From a virus, in the IMG/VR virus record IMGVR_UViG_3300032291_002524, positions 1 through 64,000 of that record: 64,000 nt of DNA, one strand, 5' to 3'. The notes beneath the pieces were generated by a model. That model ran no database searches. It had not been told where the DNA came from and was given only the letters and a program-made list of their open reading frames with translations. This document shows, one piece after another, positions 52,623 through 61,334 of this stretch. Position 1 is the first letter of the stretch. The number at the start of each line of letters is the position of its first letter. The position numbers were made by a program, and so were the translations under genes.

Positions 52623-53120
52623 ATGGAGACTGTAATAGTATTAAATTTTGATTATACACCATTAAACGTAACTTCTATACGTAGAGGTTTTGTATTAGTG
52701 GACAAAGGAAAGGCGGAGATTTTAAAAGAATATGATGACCCAATTATCACAACAGTTGGTAGGTTGGTGAAACCATTAATTATACGATTATTAAAATTTA
52801 TCAATTATCATAATAAGAAAGATTTAAAAATTTCAAGACAAAGAATCTATCAAAGGGATGGATTTCAATGTGTGTATTGCGGTACGTATAAAAATTTAAC
52901 AATTGACCATGTAATGCCTAAGTCACGTGGTGGTGCCAATTCTTGGGAAAATATGGTTACTTGTTGTTTTACTTGTAATTCAAAAAAAGGTAGTAAAACA
53001 CCTGAAGAGGCAAATATGTCAATGAGAGTTCGTCCGTATAAACCATCGGTATTCTCAGAATTGGTTGCAGGAAGGGCTGCAAATATTTGGCAAAGTCTTC
53101 AGAAAGAAATTTTTAATTAA
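52623..53120 (+). CDS. HNH endonuclease
   Basis: 165 aa. The HNH core is KISRQRIYQRDGFQCVYCGT, then TIDHVMPKSRGGANSWENMV and CCFTCNSKKGS. It carries the catalytic His in DHV, the Asn in SWENM and two CxxC zinc knuckles. The preceding ~60 residues (VLNFDYTPLNVTSIRRGFVL) are the standard N-terminal extension of this free-standing bacterial HNH type. Probably not an intron homing enzyme, as the region shows no split gene. Confidence 0.9.
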   Translation: METVIVLNFDYTPLNVTSIRRGFVLVDKGKAEILKEYDDPIITTVGRLVKPLIIRLLKFINYHNKKDLKISRQRIYQRDGFQCVYCGTYKNLTIDHVMPKSRGGANSWENMVTCCFTCNSKKGSKTPEEANMSMRVRPYKPSVFSELVAGRAANIWQSLQKEIFN

Positions 53121-53150
53121 AAAAAAAAGGTGTCTCACGACACCTTCTTT
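53121..53150 (+). terminator. Hairpin terminator
   Basis: AAGGTGTC / GACACCTT stem (53127-53146) with TCAC loop, preceded by an A-run and followed by T-rich DNA, at the end of the 51.4-kb operon. Confidence 0.85.
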
Positions 53151-53183
53151 TTAGATTTGGACCCCTCCTCCCTGTTAGACAGT

Positions 53184-53831
53184 TTATCCGATAACAGTAC
53201 TTCTAATCTGTTCGGCTTTTGAATCCATTTTATCATTAATTTTGTTCAAATCGTCTCCAATTTGTGAACTGATTTTACCTGATAAATTTGCCAAGTATCT
53301 TTCATCGTTCATTAATGACATAACAGTATTTTTAAATACTTGTCCGGTTTTACCCCCTAACTGTTGGTCGATTCCTGATGTTACTATATTATCTTGAAAT
53401 CCTTTAATGTATCCTTTCGCAATTTTATCGGCAATAAAATCATTATCAGAAAAAAGTTTTGGTACTTCTTCATTCGGAGTTGAAACAATTTCGGTTTTAA
53501 CTGATTCAGATGCCCATGGGTCGATATCCATTTTTGTTGTTACCCAATCACCCATTCTATTTTTAACTGTGTCCCAAAAATCTGAATCAAAATCACCAAA
53601 TAAAGATTGTAATATATTGAATAACGATTCGTTAATATTTTGTTTATTGAATTTCTTATTATTGAACTTAACAACTTTATATTGTATCTGTTCGAATAAT
53701 GAATCCAAATCATCACATGATTTTAAAGTTGAGAATTGGTTATTCAATATTTTTGTTTCCAAAATAAAAGAACTTTTTTTTTGGTTATTCTCTTTTAATA
53801 ATTCTTTATGAATTTTCCCTTTTAAGTCCAT
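53184..53831 (-). CDS. Hypothetical protein in the virion gene block
   Basis: 215 aa, helical, mixed charge, no signal peptide or membrane segment. FGDFDSDFWDTVKNRMGDWV near residue 75 is the most aromatic part. A late motif lies three nt upstream. It is encoded downstream of a 954-aa virion-type gene with only 13 nt between them. Unassigned. Confidence 0.55.
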   Translation of the reverse strand: MDLKGKIHKELLKENNQKKSSFILETKILNNQFSTLKSCDDLDSLFEQIQYKVVKFNNKKFNKQNINESLFNILQSLFGDFDSDFWDTVKNRMGDWVTTKMDIDPWASESVKTEIVSTPNEEVPKLFSDNDFIADKIAKGYIKGFQDNIVTSGIDQQLGGKTGQVFKNTVMSLMNDERYLANLSGKISSQIGDDLNKINDKMDSKAEQIRSTVIG

Positions 53832-53834
53832 AAT

Positions 53835-53842
53835 AATAAATA
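53835..53842 (-). promoter_or_regulatory. Candidate late promoter motif
   Basis: Sense TATTTATT within AGTTAAGATATTTATT, three nt upstream of the start at 53831; identical 16-nt context to the site at 36003. Confidence 0.5.
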
Positions 53843-53844
53843 TC

Positions 53845-56709
53845 TTAACTTGTTGAATTATTTACTGTGGGTGTTTCGGGTTTATTAAAAATATCTTTAT
53901 TAATGTTGAATGGGTTTTGTAAATTACCAATTCTATTCATGTCAGATATTTTTAATCTGAATTTATTTCTGTGTTTGGCAATACACCACTCAACCGAGTT
54001 TTTAATACTTGTCAAAGTAACATCAGTTTCAATACCCTTCATATTACCAACTGATATTGATTGTTGTATAACAGGTATTTTCTTAGAATATGTATCAATC
54101 AACATTCTACACGTATCCCAATCAGGGTTACCTGTTAAATCAACTCGTTTGGAATATATTAAAATGTCTTTAACATTTTTATTGTTCGCAAATTCTGAAG
54201 ATACTATTGGTTTTTGATTACTTGTTGGAGGTGTTTCAGATGTTGTTTTTGGTTTCGATTTTAAATTTGGGTAGAGATTAATAACTAAATCAGTATCAAT
54301 TTCACCTGTCACGGGTAATTGATTTTGTTTCTGATATTCAATAATAAAATTAGAAAACTCTTTTGTCATCACAGGACCTTGTTCGGTCTCATAACCCATT
54401 TGTGTTTTAATTTTCGAAATAGTATCTGATTTATCTGGATATTGATAGTTATCACTATTGGTTTTTAGTGATATATTACCATCGTTGGCGATAGTATTAA
54501 TGGTTATGTTAGATTTATCATTATATGACTTTGGTACCAACACATTATTAATAATCCTTAAAACAACGTATTCATCGGATTGTTCCAAAATTAAATTTAA
54601 TAGACTATTAAACCTTTCTAATTGTAAGTCTATTGATATTTTTTTCCCCGATAAATCTTTTTCATATTCTTTGGGTATTGCAATTTGATAAATATTATTT
54701 CCATATTTTTCATAAATTGTTCTAACATATGCTAATGGAACTGATATATTTAAATCTTTAGATTTTGTAAGAATTTCGGTAATTAGATTTGTATCTAATG
54801 GAATAGTAATCGGTTCTCTCGAATTTTTAGTGTAAAACTTAAATAATCTGTTTAATTTTTCAATTTCAGAACCACCAGTTATGTTGGTATCATCTTTAAC
54901 ATTAGATTTAACCGATAAATAATCATCTTTATATAGATTCCAAGCTTTTGACGTTGATGGCCCGTAATAACCATATCCCTGACCTTTATTTAATTTACCA
55001 CCCTTTAACCATGTTGGGTAATTAGTGTCTAGCCAATCTTGAAATTGTTGTACTTTACCCGGACCTGGAAAAGTTTTAACATCACCACCTGATGTTTTAA
55101 CTTTATTTAATTTTGTATTATCTTTTTTTTTTGTTTTGTTTAAAACAGGTTGTTCTTTTAATATTCTAGCCAAACCAATAACATTTTCGTTCATTTTTTG
55201 AACCCAAGGCCAAGTAAATATAATTTTACTAAACTCAGGATGGTCTTTCATTAATTCAGTAGAAACTTCAGTATATACTGTTTCTGGGTCTAATGATAAT
55301 TCTAATAAATCTTGGTTATTTGGTACTTTTTTATTTTTAATAATTTCATTAAATAAATTACTAATCTTTTCATTTTCCTTATTTGTACCTGCTTTTGACC
55401 AAATTCTATCAACATATCTTTTTAAATCATTAAGAATTTTAGTTCTTGTATTATAATCAAAAGTAATTGTTTCACCATCACGATTTATGGCTTTTAATAT
55501 CACATTTTTATCGGAATTATTGAATGGAATCCAATCAGAATTTTCATTTCTTGAATCTAATTTAATTTGCATTTGTGAGTATCCATCGACACCACCATAA
55601 GATTTTGTAACTGCCTTCATAACAGTGTTTATGGATTCTAATGTTGAAACATCACTTGTCATAACCGTTAAAAATTGAAAGTCAGGATTTATACTATTTT
55701 CACTAAAAACAATATTATCAATATTTTTAATATTTTGTTCACGTAAAAACCTTAAAAGACTTTGTCCTCCTGAAAGTTCTTGAAATTTTGATAAAAAATA
55801 AATAAAATTAATTCCGTCAAAATTTGTCGTTATATTGTTAAATAACTCCTCAACTTCACCTGTTGTTGTTTTAAACCAACTTTTTGTGTTGAAAAAATCT
55901 TGAGCGTATTTATCCATTTCCGCTTTATTTTCTTCTGTAATGCCATAAATATTTGATATTTCTTCAGGTGATAAACCTGATGTTAAAATATCTTGATTAT
56001 TTAAAAGTAGTTTAAATAACTTAGCTCCTTTTGTTTTTAACGACTCATCAATAATAGTATTTAAAGAACTTCCACCTTCATTAAGAAGTCTATATAACGG
56101 TTTTAGAAGACCCGTAGACGCTAAAATAGACAAACCCCAAAAATATTTTGATTTTAACATTGGAACAACCAATTCTTTTGAGCCTTTAATAACATCTTTT
56201 AAAATTGGTAATATACCAACTTTAAGTGTAAATCCTTGTATTTCCTTTTCAAATCTACCATATTGTTCTCCCTCTAATAATTGTTTAAAAGTACTTAAAA
56301 ATTTTCCTTTAGTTAAATCATCAGAATTTTTAAAATCACTTTTAAATGTTTCCGCTAATTCTTTAATATACTTAGGGTCAATGTCATCTAACCTACTATT
56401 TAATTCTTTAATAAAATTTTTTTGATTTGTATTAAAATTTTTAATATCAATATTATCTAATTTATTTAATTCATCTAACAATTTTGTTTTAGTATCTATT
56501 TTTTCGGTAACTTCAACGCCACTTCTATATGGTGATTCTTTCTTTATTTCAAGATTAAAACCTTTCACATCGTTATCGTCAAGAGCATTTAACTTATTAA
56601 TTAGTTTTGGCTTAATTCCGTCTGAGAATTTAAATTTAATTATTGACGCTTCATTAATTGCCATCAAATTTTTTATATGAGTTATTTCATTAATAATATT
56701 ATTTTTCAT
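53845..56709 (-). CDS. Large virion-type protein with peptidoglycan-binding-like segments
   Basis: 954 aa, the longest gene here. Two segments resemble PG_binding_1-type modules: around residue 550 (KVQQFQDWLDTNYPTWLKGG, then GYGYYGPSTSKAW) and residues ~775-810 (FIIEYQKQNQLPVTGEIDTD), each with the 'Q..L...P.TGxid..T' type core. A hydrophobic stretch (FWGLSILASTGLLKPLY) lies near residue 190. No catalytic peptidase or glycosidase motif is seen. A tail or injection role at the host envelope is plausible. A late motif lies four nt upstream. Confidence 0.55.
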   Translation of the reverse strand: MKNNIINEITHIKNLMAINEASIIKFKFSDGIKPKLINKLNALDDNDVKGFNLEIKKESPYRSGVEVTEKIDTKTKLLDELNKLDNIDIKNFNTNQKNFIKELNSRLDDIDPKYIKELAETFKSDFKNSDDLTKGKFLSTFKQLLEGEQYGRFEKEIQGFTLKVGILPILKDVIKGSKELVVPMLKSKYFWGLSILASTGLLKPLYRLLNEGGSSLNTIIDESLKTKGAKLFKLLLNNQDILTSGLSPEEISNIYGITEENKAEMDKYAQDFFNTKSWFKTTTGEVEELFNNITTNFDGINFIYFLSKFQELSGGQSLLRFLREQNIKNIDNIVFSENSINPDFQFLTVMTSDVSTLESINTVMKAVTKSYGGVDGYSQMQIKLDSRNENSDWIPFNNSDKNVILKAINRDGETITFDYNTRTKILNDLKRYVDRIWSKAGTNKENEKISNLFNEIIKNKKVPNNQDLLELSLDPETVYTEVSTELMKDHPEFSKIIFTWPWVQKMNENVIGLARILKEQPVLNKTKKKDNTKLNKVKTSGGDVKTFPGPGKVQQFQDWLDTNYPTWLKGGKLNKGQGYGYYGPSTSKAWNLYKDDYLSVKSNVKDDTNITGGSEIEKLNRLFKFYTKNSREPITIPLDTNLITEILTKSKDLNISVPLAYVRTIYEKYGNNIYQIAIPKEYEKDLSGKKISIDLQLERFNSLLNLILEQSDEYVVLRIINNVLVPKSYNDKSNITINTIANDGNISLKTNSDNYQYPDKSDTISKIKTQMGYETEQGPVMTKEFSNFIIEYQKQNQLPVTGEIDTDLVINLYPNLKSKPKTTSETPPTSNQKPIVSSEFANNKNVKDILIYSKRVDLTGNPDWDTCRMLIDTYSKKIPVIQQSISVGNMKGIETDVTLTSIKNSVEWCIAKHRNKFRLKISDMNRIGNLQNPFNINKDIFNKPETPTVNNSTS

Positions 56710-56713
56710 ATTT

Positions 56714-56721
56714 TATAAATA
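56714..56721 (-). promoter_or_regulatory. Candidate late promoter motif
   Basis: Sense TATTTATA four nt upstream of the start at 56709. Confidence 0.5.
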
Positions 56722-56761
56722 TATATTTTTTTTATTTAGTGTACCTATTAAACTTTAGAAA

Positions 56762-58216
56762 TTAAACACAAACATTTTTACCATTAATTTGAATTGAGTC
56801 TGGGTCACCATAAATTAAAGACGCCGGAATATTGTTTATCATTAAAATAGTTCCTTTTTCACCTCCTAAAACATACTTAGCACTACCTTTCTTATATTGG
56901 TTTTGTAAATATTGATTACAAGGTGAATCAATTACTTGTAAAACTTCCTCCATATATGTGTTTGGATTTTCATTTGCAATTTTAATAGATTCTTCTTTCA
57001 ACTCAGATAATAATTCATTTCCTTTACTTATTATAATTTCTTTTGTTGGATTTTCTAAGTTTTTAACTTCATCATTTGAAGTATTACCTAAATTAATAAT
57101 GTTTGTTGTGTCTTTTTCAGGTACTATTTTACCAGCTAATCTAAATTGTTCAGATGACGGTGTAACACCTTTTTTCTGCCATAAATCAGGTCCTCCTGCA
57201 ATTAATCTTAATTCATCAATACCTAAACCAATTGTTGAATTTAATAATGGACTAACCGTTTGTGAGATTTTTTCTTCATTAATTTTAATTAATGCAACCA
57301 TAGCACCTGCAACAGGTAATGCATTTAAAAATAAAATACTAACATATCCGGCAATTGCGGTACCAAGTAATTGAGATAATTTTTTATTAATGTATTCTAC
57401 AACTTTTTTAATTGGTTCTGTTATTGGTTTACCAATGTTACCAAAACTTTTAATAAATTTTGTTATCCAAACTTTAATGGTTTGAATTAACCCATCAATT
57501 TGTTTTACATTTTTTCTAATCCATTGTGAAGCGTTTTTAGCCCCTTTAAATGACGCACCTATTGTACCAAATAACGCAACGGTATATGCACTTTCTTTAA
57601 CTCTATTCCATTTTTCATCACTATTCGGGTCATTAATCGCATATAAAAAATCAATTAATAATATTAAAACGTCAACACCCCAATCAATTATTTGAACTGC
57701 AAGAAATCCAAGACCTTCTGTGACTGAACCAAATGCAACACTAATTGCTGTTTGCATAACCTGCATGGATGTTGATTGCCATATACTTCTAAATTCTAAA
57801 AACCATTTATATAGTGTTGATATGTCTGATGGAATAGTTCTTAGTGGTTTTAATTTGCTGGCAATTTCTAAAGTTTGTTTATCAATACCTAAACTTCTTG
57901 GGTACCATCCTTGTGGACCTAAAACATCTGATTGTGGTATTTCAGGTTCATTAATCGGTATCGGTTTTGCAATTATACCTAAAGAAGGCTGTATTTTTTT
58001 AGGATATTGTGACGGTGTTAAATTAGGATATAATGTTGACGCTCTACGAACATTCGAAGGTATTTGTATTGGTCCACCACCTTTTAAATTACCTGAATTA
58101 TCATAATAAAAAGTATTTTGTTCTAAAATTAATATTTTATTTTCCGATAATGTTTTTGATGAATCATAATTCATCTTTAATAAAATATCTCTTAAAATTT
58201 CTTGATGATTGTTCAT
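56762..58216 (-). CDS. Hydrophobic-centre virion-type protein
   Basis: 484 aa. The N-terminal 140 residues are Pro/Gly-rich; the centre (~150-310) has several long hydrophobic helices (TEGLGFLAVQIIDWGVDVLI, LFLNALPVAGAMVALIKI), and the C-terminal third is polar. Proteins with this plan in large phages are often ejected or inner-tail proteins that enter the membrane, but no family is recognised. Its start overlaps the end of the 100-aa repeat gene by four bases. Confidence 0.55.
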   Translation of the reverse strand: MNNHQEILRDILLKMNYDSSKTLSENKILILEQNTFYYDNSGNLKGGGPIQIPSNVRRASTLYPNLTPSQYPKKIQPSLGIIAKPIPINEPEIPQSDVLGPQGWYPRSLGIDKQTLEIASKLKPLRTIPSDISTLYKWFLEFRSIWQSTSMQVMQTAISVAFGSVTEGLGFLAVQIIDWGVDVLILLIDFLYAINDPNSDEKWNRVKESAYTVALFGTIGASFKGAKNASQWIRKNVKQIDGLIQTIKVWITKFIKSFGNIGKPITEPIKKVVEYINKKLSQLLGTAIAGYVSILFLNALPVAGAMVALIKINEEKISQTVSPLLNSTIGLGIDELRLIAGGPDLWQKKGVTPSSEQFRLAGKIVPEKDTTNIINLGNTSNDEVKNLENPTKEIIISKGNELLSELKEESIKIANENPNTYMEEVLQVIDSPCNQYLQNQYKKGSAKYVLGGEKGTILMINNIPASLIYGDPDSIQINGKNVCV

Positions 58217-58515
58217 AATAATGTATTTCCTTTACCTCTGACAACACCTGAATCCCATTTAGTGTTACCAATTTGGTTCCCTTTACCTCTTTTAACACCC
58301 GACTCCCATTTAGTATTACCAATTTGATTACCTTTACCTCTTTTAACACCCGAATCCCACTTTGTCACAGTTGGATAACCTTCTTTTCCCCCACCACTAG
58401 ATGGCGTTGGTGTTTCAATCTCATCTTCTGATAATTCTTCATCTTCTGATAATTCTTCATCTTCAGATAGAAATCTAATCAAATCTTTAATTTTTTTTAT
58501 TTCGTCATTTATCAT
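58213..58515 (-). CDS. Small repeat protein
   Basis: 100 aa. The N-terminal ~35 residues include an acidic ELSEDEELSEDE tandem; then a glycine-rich linker; then two full and one partial 17-residue repeats built on KW(D/E)SGVKRGKGNQIGNT. The basic repeats could bind nucleic acid or the acidic surface of another protein. Late motif four nt upstream; coupled to the 484-aa gene by a four-base overlap. Confidence 0.6.
   Translation of the reverse strand: MINDEIKKIKDLIRFLSEDEELSEDEELSEDEIETPTPSSGGGKEGYPTVTKWDSGVKRGKGNQIGNTKWESGVKRGKGNQIGNTKWDSGVVRGKGNTLL
58229..58363 (-). repeat. 51-bp tandem repeat
   Basis: Units start at 58229, 58280 and 58331, exactly 51 bp apart; the third is partial (~33 bp). 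In frame, encoding the 17-residue basic repeat of the gene above. Confidence 0.88.
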
Positions 58516-58519
58516 TAAA

Positions 58520-58527
58520 TATAAATA
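58520..58527 (-). promoter_or_regulatory. Candidate late promoter motif
   Basis: Sense TATTTATA four nt upstream of the start at 58515. Confidence 0.5.
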
Positions 58528-58542
58528 TCGTTCAACAATTAA

Positions 58543-58836
58543 TTATTCATATTCTAATGATGGTAACTTATCAGGATAGACAACGTAGAACTCATTTAAA
58601 AAAGATATCAATTCATCTTCATCGATATAATCAAAAAAATCATTGTCATCCGATGAATCATCATCTTCAAATAAAAACTCAGTTATAGGTGTTAAAAATC
58701 CATATCCAAATTCATCAAAGTATGTATTTTCGATTTCATCGATTCTAACCATATCTTCATCGTCATTAACTAATCTAAAAACAACCTCAGTTGTTTTTTC
58801 ATTTTGATTATATGATAATAGTTCTAAAATTTCCAT
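58543..58836 (-). CDS. Small acidic hypothetical protein
   Basis: 97 aa, strongly acidic in the centre (FLFEDDDSSDDNDFFDYIDE), no motif. Starts after a 58-nt gap without a late motif, so it may be read from the 59551 promoter. Unassigned. Confidence 0.55.
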   Translation of the reverse strand: MEILELLSYNQNEKTTEVVFRLVNDDEDMVRIDEIENTYFDEFGYGFLTPITEFLFEDDDSSDDNDFFDYIDEDELISFLNEFYVVYPDKLPSLEYE

Positions 58837-58894
58837 TTTTAGTTTTATTATTGTGTTCTAAGTAAAATATTTAGTTTTTATCTAAAAGATAGGT

Positions 58895-59551
58895 TTAATT
58901 ATAATTAGTAAATCTTTTAAACCAATTTAACGATTCTTTAATTGATTCTTTAACGTCTTCAATTTGTTCATCGTCTTCCATTTCGGCGAACATTCCATCT
59001 GTTGCCAAAGGTCCGTCAGAATCGAATTCATAGGCCGGTTTTTCGTTAGGATACATTTCCATACCGTCGGCAGATAAATCCAAACTTAGGTCATCTTTAT
59101 CTTCTAATGAATATTTTAAATCATCATCGAATTGTTCAGGACCTTTTGAATCAAAGTCATATGCACCGAAATCAATATCACCGTAAGGTTCTTGAATACC
59201 AGCATAAACTTCTTCATCAACTTCCTGTTCAACATAATCAAATGAACCATATTTAGGTTCAGCAACCTGCCCTTCCATTTTATACCCACATTTCATACAT
59301 TCACCTTCATACATTGTGCCGCCACATTCGCATGTCATTTCTTTACTTTCGCGTAAGTTCAGATTCGAGTATGTTCTTACATTACCATTAGAAGTAACTT
59401 GAACTCCGTTTTTATCACCTGCAGGGTCATAAACACGAATTCTATTATCGGGTTTGGGTAGTTGCATGGTTTGATAACCATTATATATTGAACTGTGTTG
59501 TGATAACAACGCTTGTTTTTCTTCTTCTGATATATTTAACATGTATTTCAT
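58895..59551 (-). CDS. Acidic protein with a zinc-ribbon-like knuckle
   Basis: 218 aa. MTCECGGTMYEGECMKCGYK near residues 72-91 has two CxC/CxxC pairs spaced like a zinc ribbon. The rest is acidic (Asp/Glu/Tyr) with no enzyme motif. Similar in composition to the acidic virion proteins. A late motif is three nt upstream. Probably structural or assembly-related; unassigned. Confidence 0.55.
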   Translation of the reverse strand: MKYMLNISEEEKQALLSQHSSIYNGYQTMQLPKPDNRIRVYDPAGDKNGVQVTSNGNVRTYSNLNLRESKEMTCECGGTMYEGECMKCGYKMEGQVAEPKYGSFDYVEQEVDEEVYAGIQEPYGDIDFGAYDFDSKGPEQFDDDLKYSLEDKDDLSLDLSADGMEMYPNEKPAYEFDSDGPLATDGMFAEMEDDEQIEDVKESIKESLNWFKRFTNYN

Positions 59552-59554
59552 AAC

Positions 59555-59562
59555 AATAAATA
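59555..59562 (-). promoter_or_regulatory. Candidate late promoter motif
   Basis: Sense TATTTATT three nt upstream of the start at 59551. Confidence 0.5.
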
Positions 59563-59601
59563 TAGTTGATTATGATAAATGTATTTCATATCATTTTTCT
59601 T

Positions 59602-59997
59602 ATGAAAAAATATTTACTATTACTTTTTAGTTTTCTAACCACAAGTGTATTCGCACAATATTCAACATCTAAAATTAAAACCAATTTCATCAGCTCATCG
59701 AAAATGATTTGGAACTACCAAGAAGATAAATGGGATTTTAAACCAAATAATGACATTGAAAGTTTTACCACAAATTGGACATTTTCTGTGAATAGTTCAA
59801 ACCAAGGAATGGTGACTAATGGGACAATAAATTATGATATTTTAGAATATAACTATGTGGATGAAACCACGGTCTTATTAAGACTTTATAATGTTAATGT
59901 TTCAAGAGAAATGCATATGGTCGTTTTGAAAAAAGACGGTAAATTTGTAATATCCATTTTTGACTATAACCAAAGAATTGCCTACTTTTTCTTATGA
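59602..59997 (+). CDS. Small secreted protein
   Basis: The frame can begin at 59566, but the start at 59602 gives a normal signal peptide (KKYLLLLFSFLTTSVFAQ) with cleavage expected before the Gln. The mature part (~113 aa) is beta-rich, with no family recognised. It is exported to the periplasm or beyond. Overlaps the next gene by four bases. Confidence 0.65.
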   Translation: MKKYLLLLFSFLTTSVFAQYSTSKIKTNFISSSKMIWNYQEDKWDFKPNNDIESFTTNWTFSVNSSNQGMVTNGTINYDILEYNYVDETTVLLRLYNVNVSREMHMVVLKKDGKFVISIFDYNQRIAYFFL

Positions 59998-60293
59998 TTA
60001 ATAAAGAAATAGATTTAGACGATTACGCCGAAGGTGCGGTAATGCTTGATGGATTTGAAGATTGTATAATTGGAGTTGTTGAAGAATTTGGCAATGGTCG
60101 AAGATTATTATATGATAAACAAAAAATGATTAATAAACTTTGTTCAGATAATTTAATGACCAAACATGAATCCGAAGAGTTTTTCATTTATAACATATTG
60201 GGGTTACATGTTAACGAACAAAACGCGTTGTTCTTAGACCAAAAGATAACACCAGTAATTTCTGAAGGTCATATAACTTATAATGTTGAATGA
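59994..60293 (+). CDS. Small hypothetical protein
   Basis: 99 aa, acidic. The segment EGAVMLDGFEDCIIGVVEEF recurs in phage proteins of unknown function; no catalytic motif. ATGA overlap upstream, four-base overlap downstream, so it is co-translated with its neighbours. Confidence 0.6.
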   Translation: MINKEIDLDDYAEGAVMLDGFEDCIIGVVEEFGNGRRLLYDKQKMINKLCSDNLMTKHESEEFFIYNILGLHVNEQNALFLDQKITPVISEGHITYNVE

Positions 60294-60649
60294 AACGAAA
60301 TCAATTAACATATGGGACTGAAATCGGTTCACAACTTGTTAAAGTTGATTTAAATATGTTTGAACTATATAAAGAACAAAAATTAAATATAACCGACAAA
60401 CATTATCATCAAAAAATCGAAGACATAAAACAAGATATAATTGATTTATTGAATGAAAAAAAATGGAACGATATTGTGTGGATGACAATCAAATTCAAAC
60501 CACAAGAAACCGTAAAAGTTCATTTATATATTAAAGAAGATGGTGAATATTTAACATCTTTAATAGGTCCAAAAGAATGGAATAAGAATTACGAGCATAT
60601 TGGTCAATTTGTTTTATCATCAGAATCAAATACTTTTAGGAAAATTTAA
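60290..60649 (+). CDS. Small hypothetical protein
   Basis: 119 aa with a mixed alpha/beta composition and no recognised motif. Its four-base overlap with the preceding gene supports it as real. Unassigned. Confidence 0.55.
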   Translation: MKRNQLTYGTEIGSQLVKVDLNMFELYKEQKLNITDKHYHQKIEDIKQDIIDLLNEKKWNDIVWMTIKFKPQETVKVHLYIKEDGEYLTSLIGPKEWNKNYEHIGQFVLSSESNTFRKI

Positions 60650-60659
60650 TTTTTTTGAT

Positions 60660-60667
60660 TAACTTTG
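60660..60667 (+). promoter_or_regulatory. Host-type -7 element before the metallophosphoesterase
   Basis: TAACTTTG four nt before the ATG at 60672; a weak -33 candidate (TTTA) lies 21 nt upstream. If used, the transcript would be leaderless. Confidence 0.4.
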
Positions 60668-60671
60668 TAAT

Positions 60672-61322
60672 ATGAAATTAGTTTTAAAACCAGGACAAAA
60701 ATTATTTTTTACCAGTGATACGCATTATAATCACTCAAATATTTGTCGAGCGACCACAAATTGGGTTGGTTCTGAAAATTTGACTCGTGATTTTAAATCT
60801 TTGGAGCACATGAATTCAACTTTGGTTAATAATATTAATGAAGTTGTTGGTGAAGATGATATTTTAATCCACTTGGGAGACTGGTCTTTCGGCGGATTTG
60901 AACAAATTGAAGAATTTAGAAATAAAATCTTGTGTAAGAATATTCATTTGATTTATGGTAATCATGACCATCACATTAGAAGAAATAAAGAAAATATTCA
61001 ACGATTATTTTCTTCAACCCAAGATTATTTAAATCTTGATTTAAGAATTCCTAATGGGAAAAATACTGATAAATTAACATTAGTTTGTATGCACTACCCA
61101 ATCGCAAGTTGGGACAGCATGAACAACGGTGTTATACATTTACACGGTCACGTTCACTTACCACCAAACCTGAGAATTGCGGAAGGTAGAGCCATGGATG
61201 TCGGTGTTGATGGTAATAACCTATATCCAATTTCGATTCAAGAAATCAAATCTTTAATGAAAGGTAGACCGGTTAAAAAATTGGTTTTACCGAAAGACCA
61301 TCACGAAACAAATAATAAATAA
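60672..61322 (+). CDS. Calcineurin-like metallophosphoesterase
   Basis: 216 aa. Motifs of the metallophosphoesterase fold occur in order: LFFTSDTHYNHSN (DxH), LIHLGDWSFGG (GD), LIYGNHDHHI (GNHD), VCMHYPIASW (H) and HLHGHVHLPP (GHxH). All metal ligands are present. The substrate is unknown: phage members cleave nucleotides or RNA ends. It is followed 12 nt later by a P-loop kinase, suggesting a phosphate-handling pair. Confidence 0.9.
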   Translation: MKLVLKPGQKLFFTSDTHYNHSNICRATTNWVGSENLTRDFKSLEHMNSTLVNNINEVVGEDDILIHLGDWSFGGFEQIEEFRNKILCKNIHLIYGNHDHHIRRNKENIQRLFSSTQDYLNLDLRIPNGKNTDKLTLVCMHYPIASWDSMNNGVIHLHGHVHLPPNLRIAEGRAMDVGVDGNNLYPISIQEIKSLMKGRPVKKLVLPKDHHETNNK

Positions 61323-61334
61323 TAAAATTAAAAC

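Noticed and set aside
52623-53120. HNH gene as an intron or intein homing endonuclease
   Set aside because: It stands alone in an operon between complete genes and has the common free-standing HNH architecture; no split gene flanks it.
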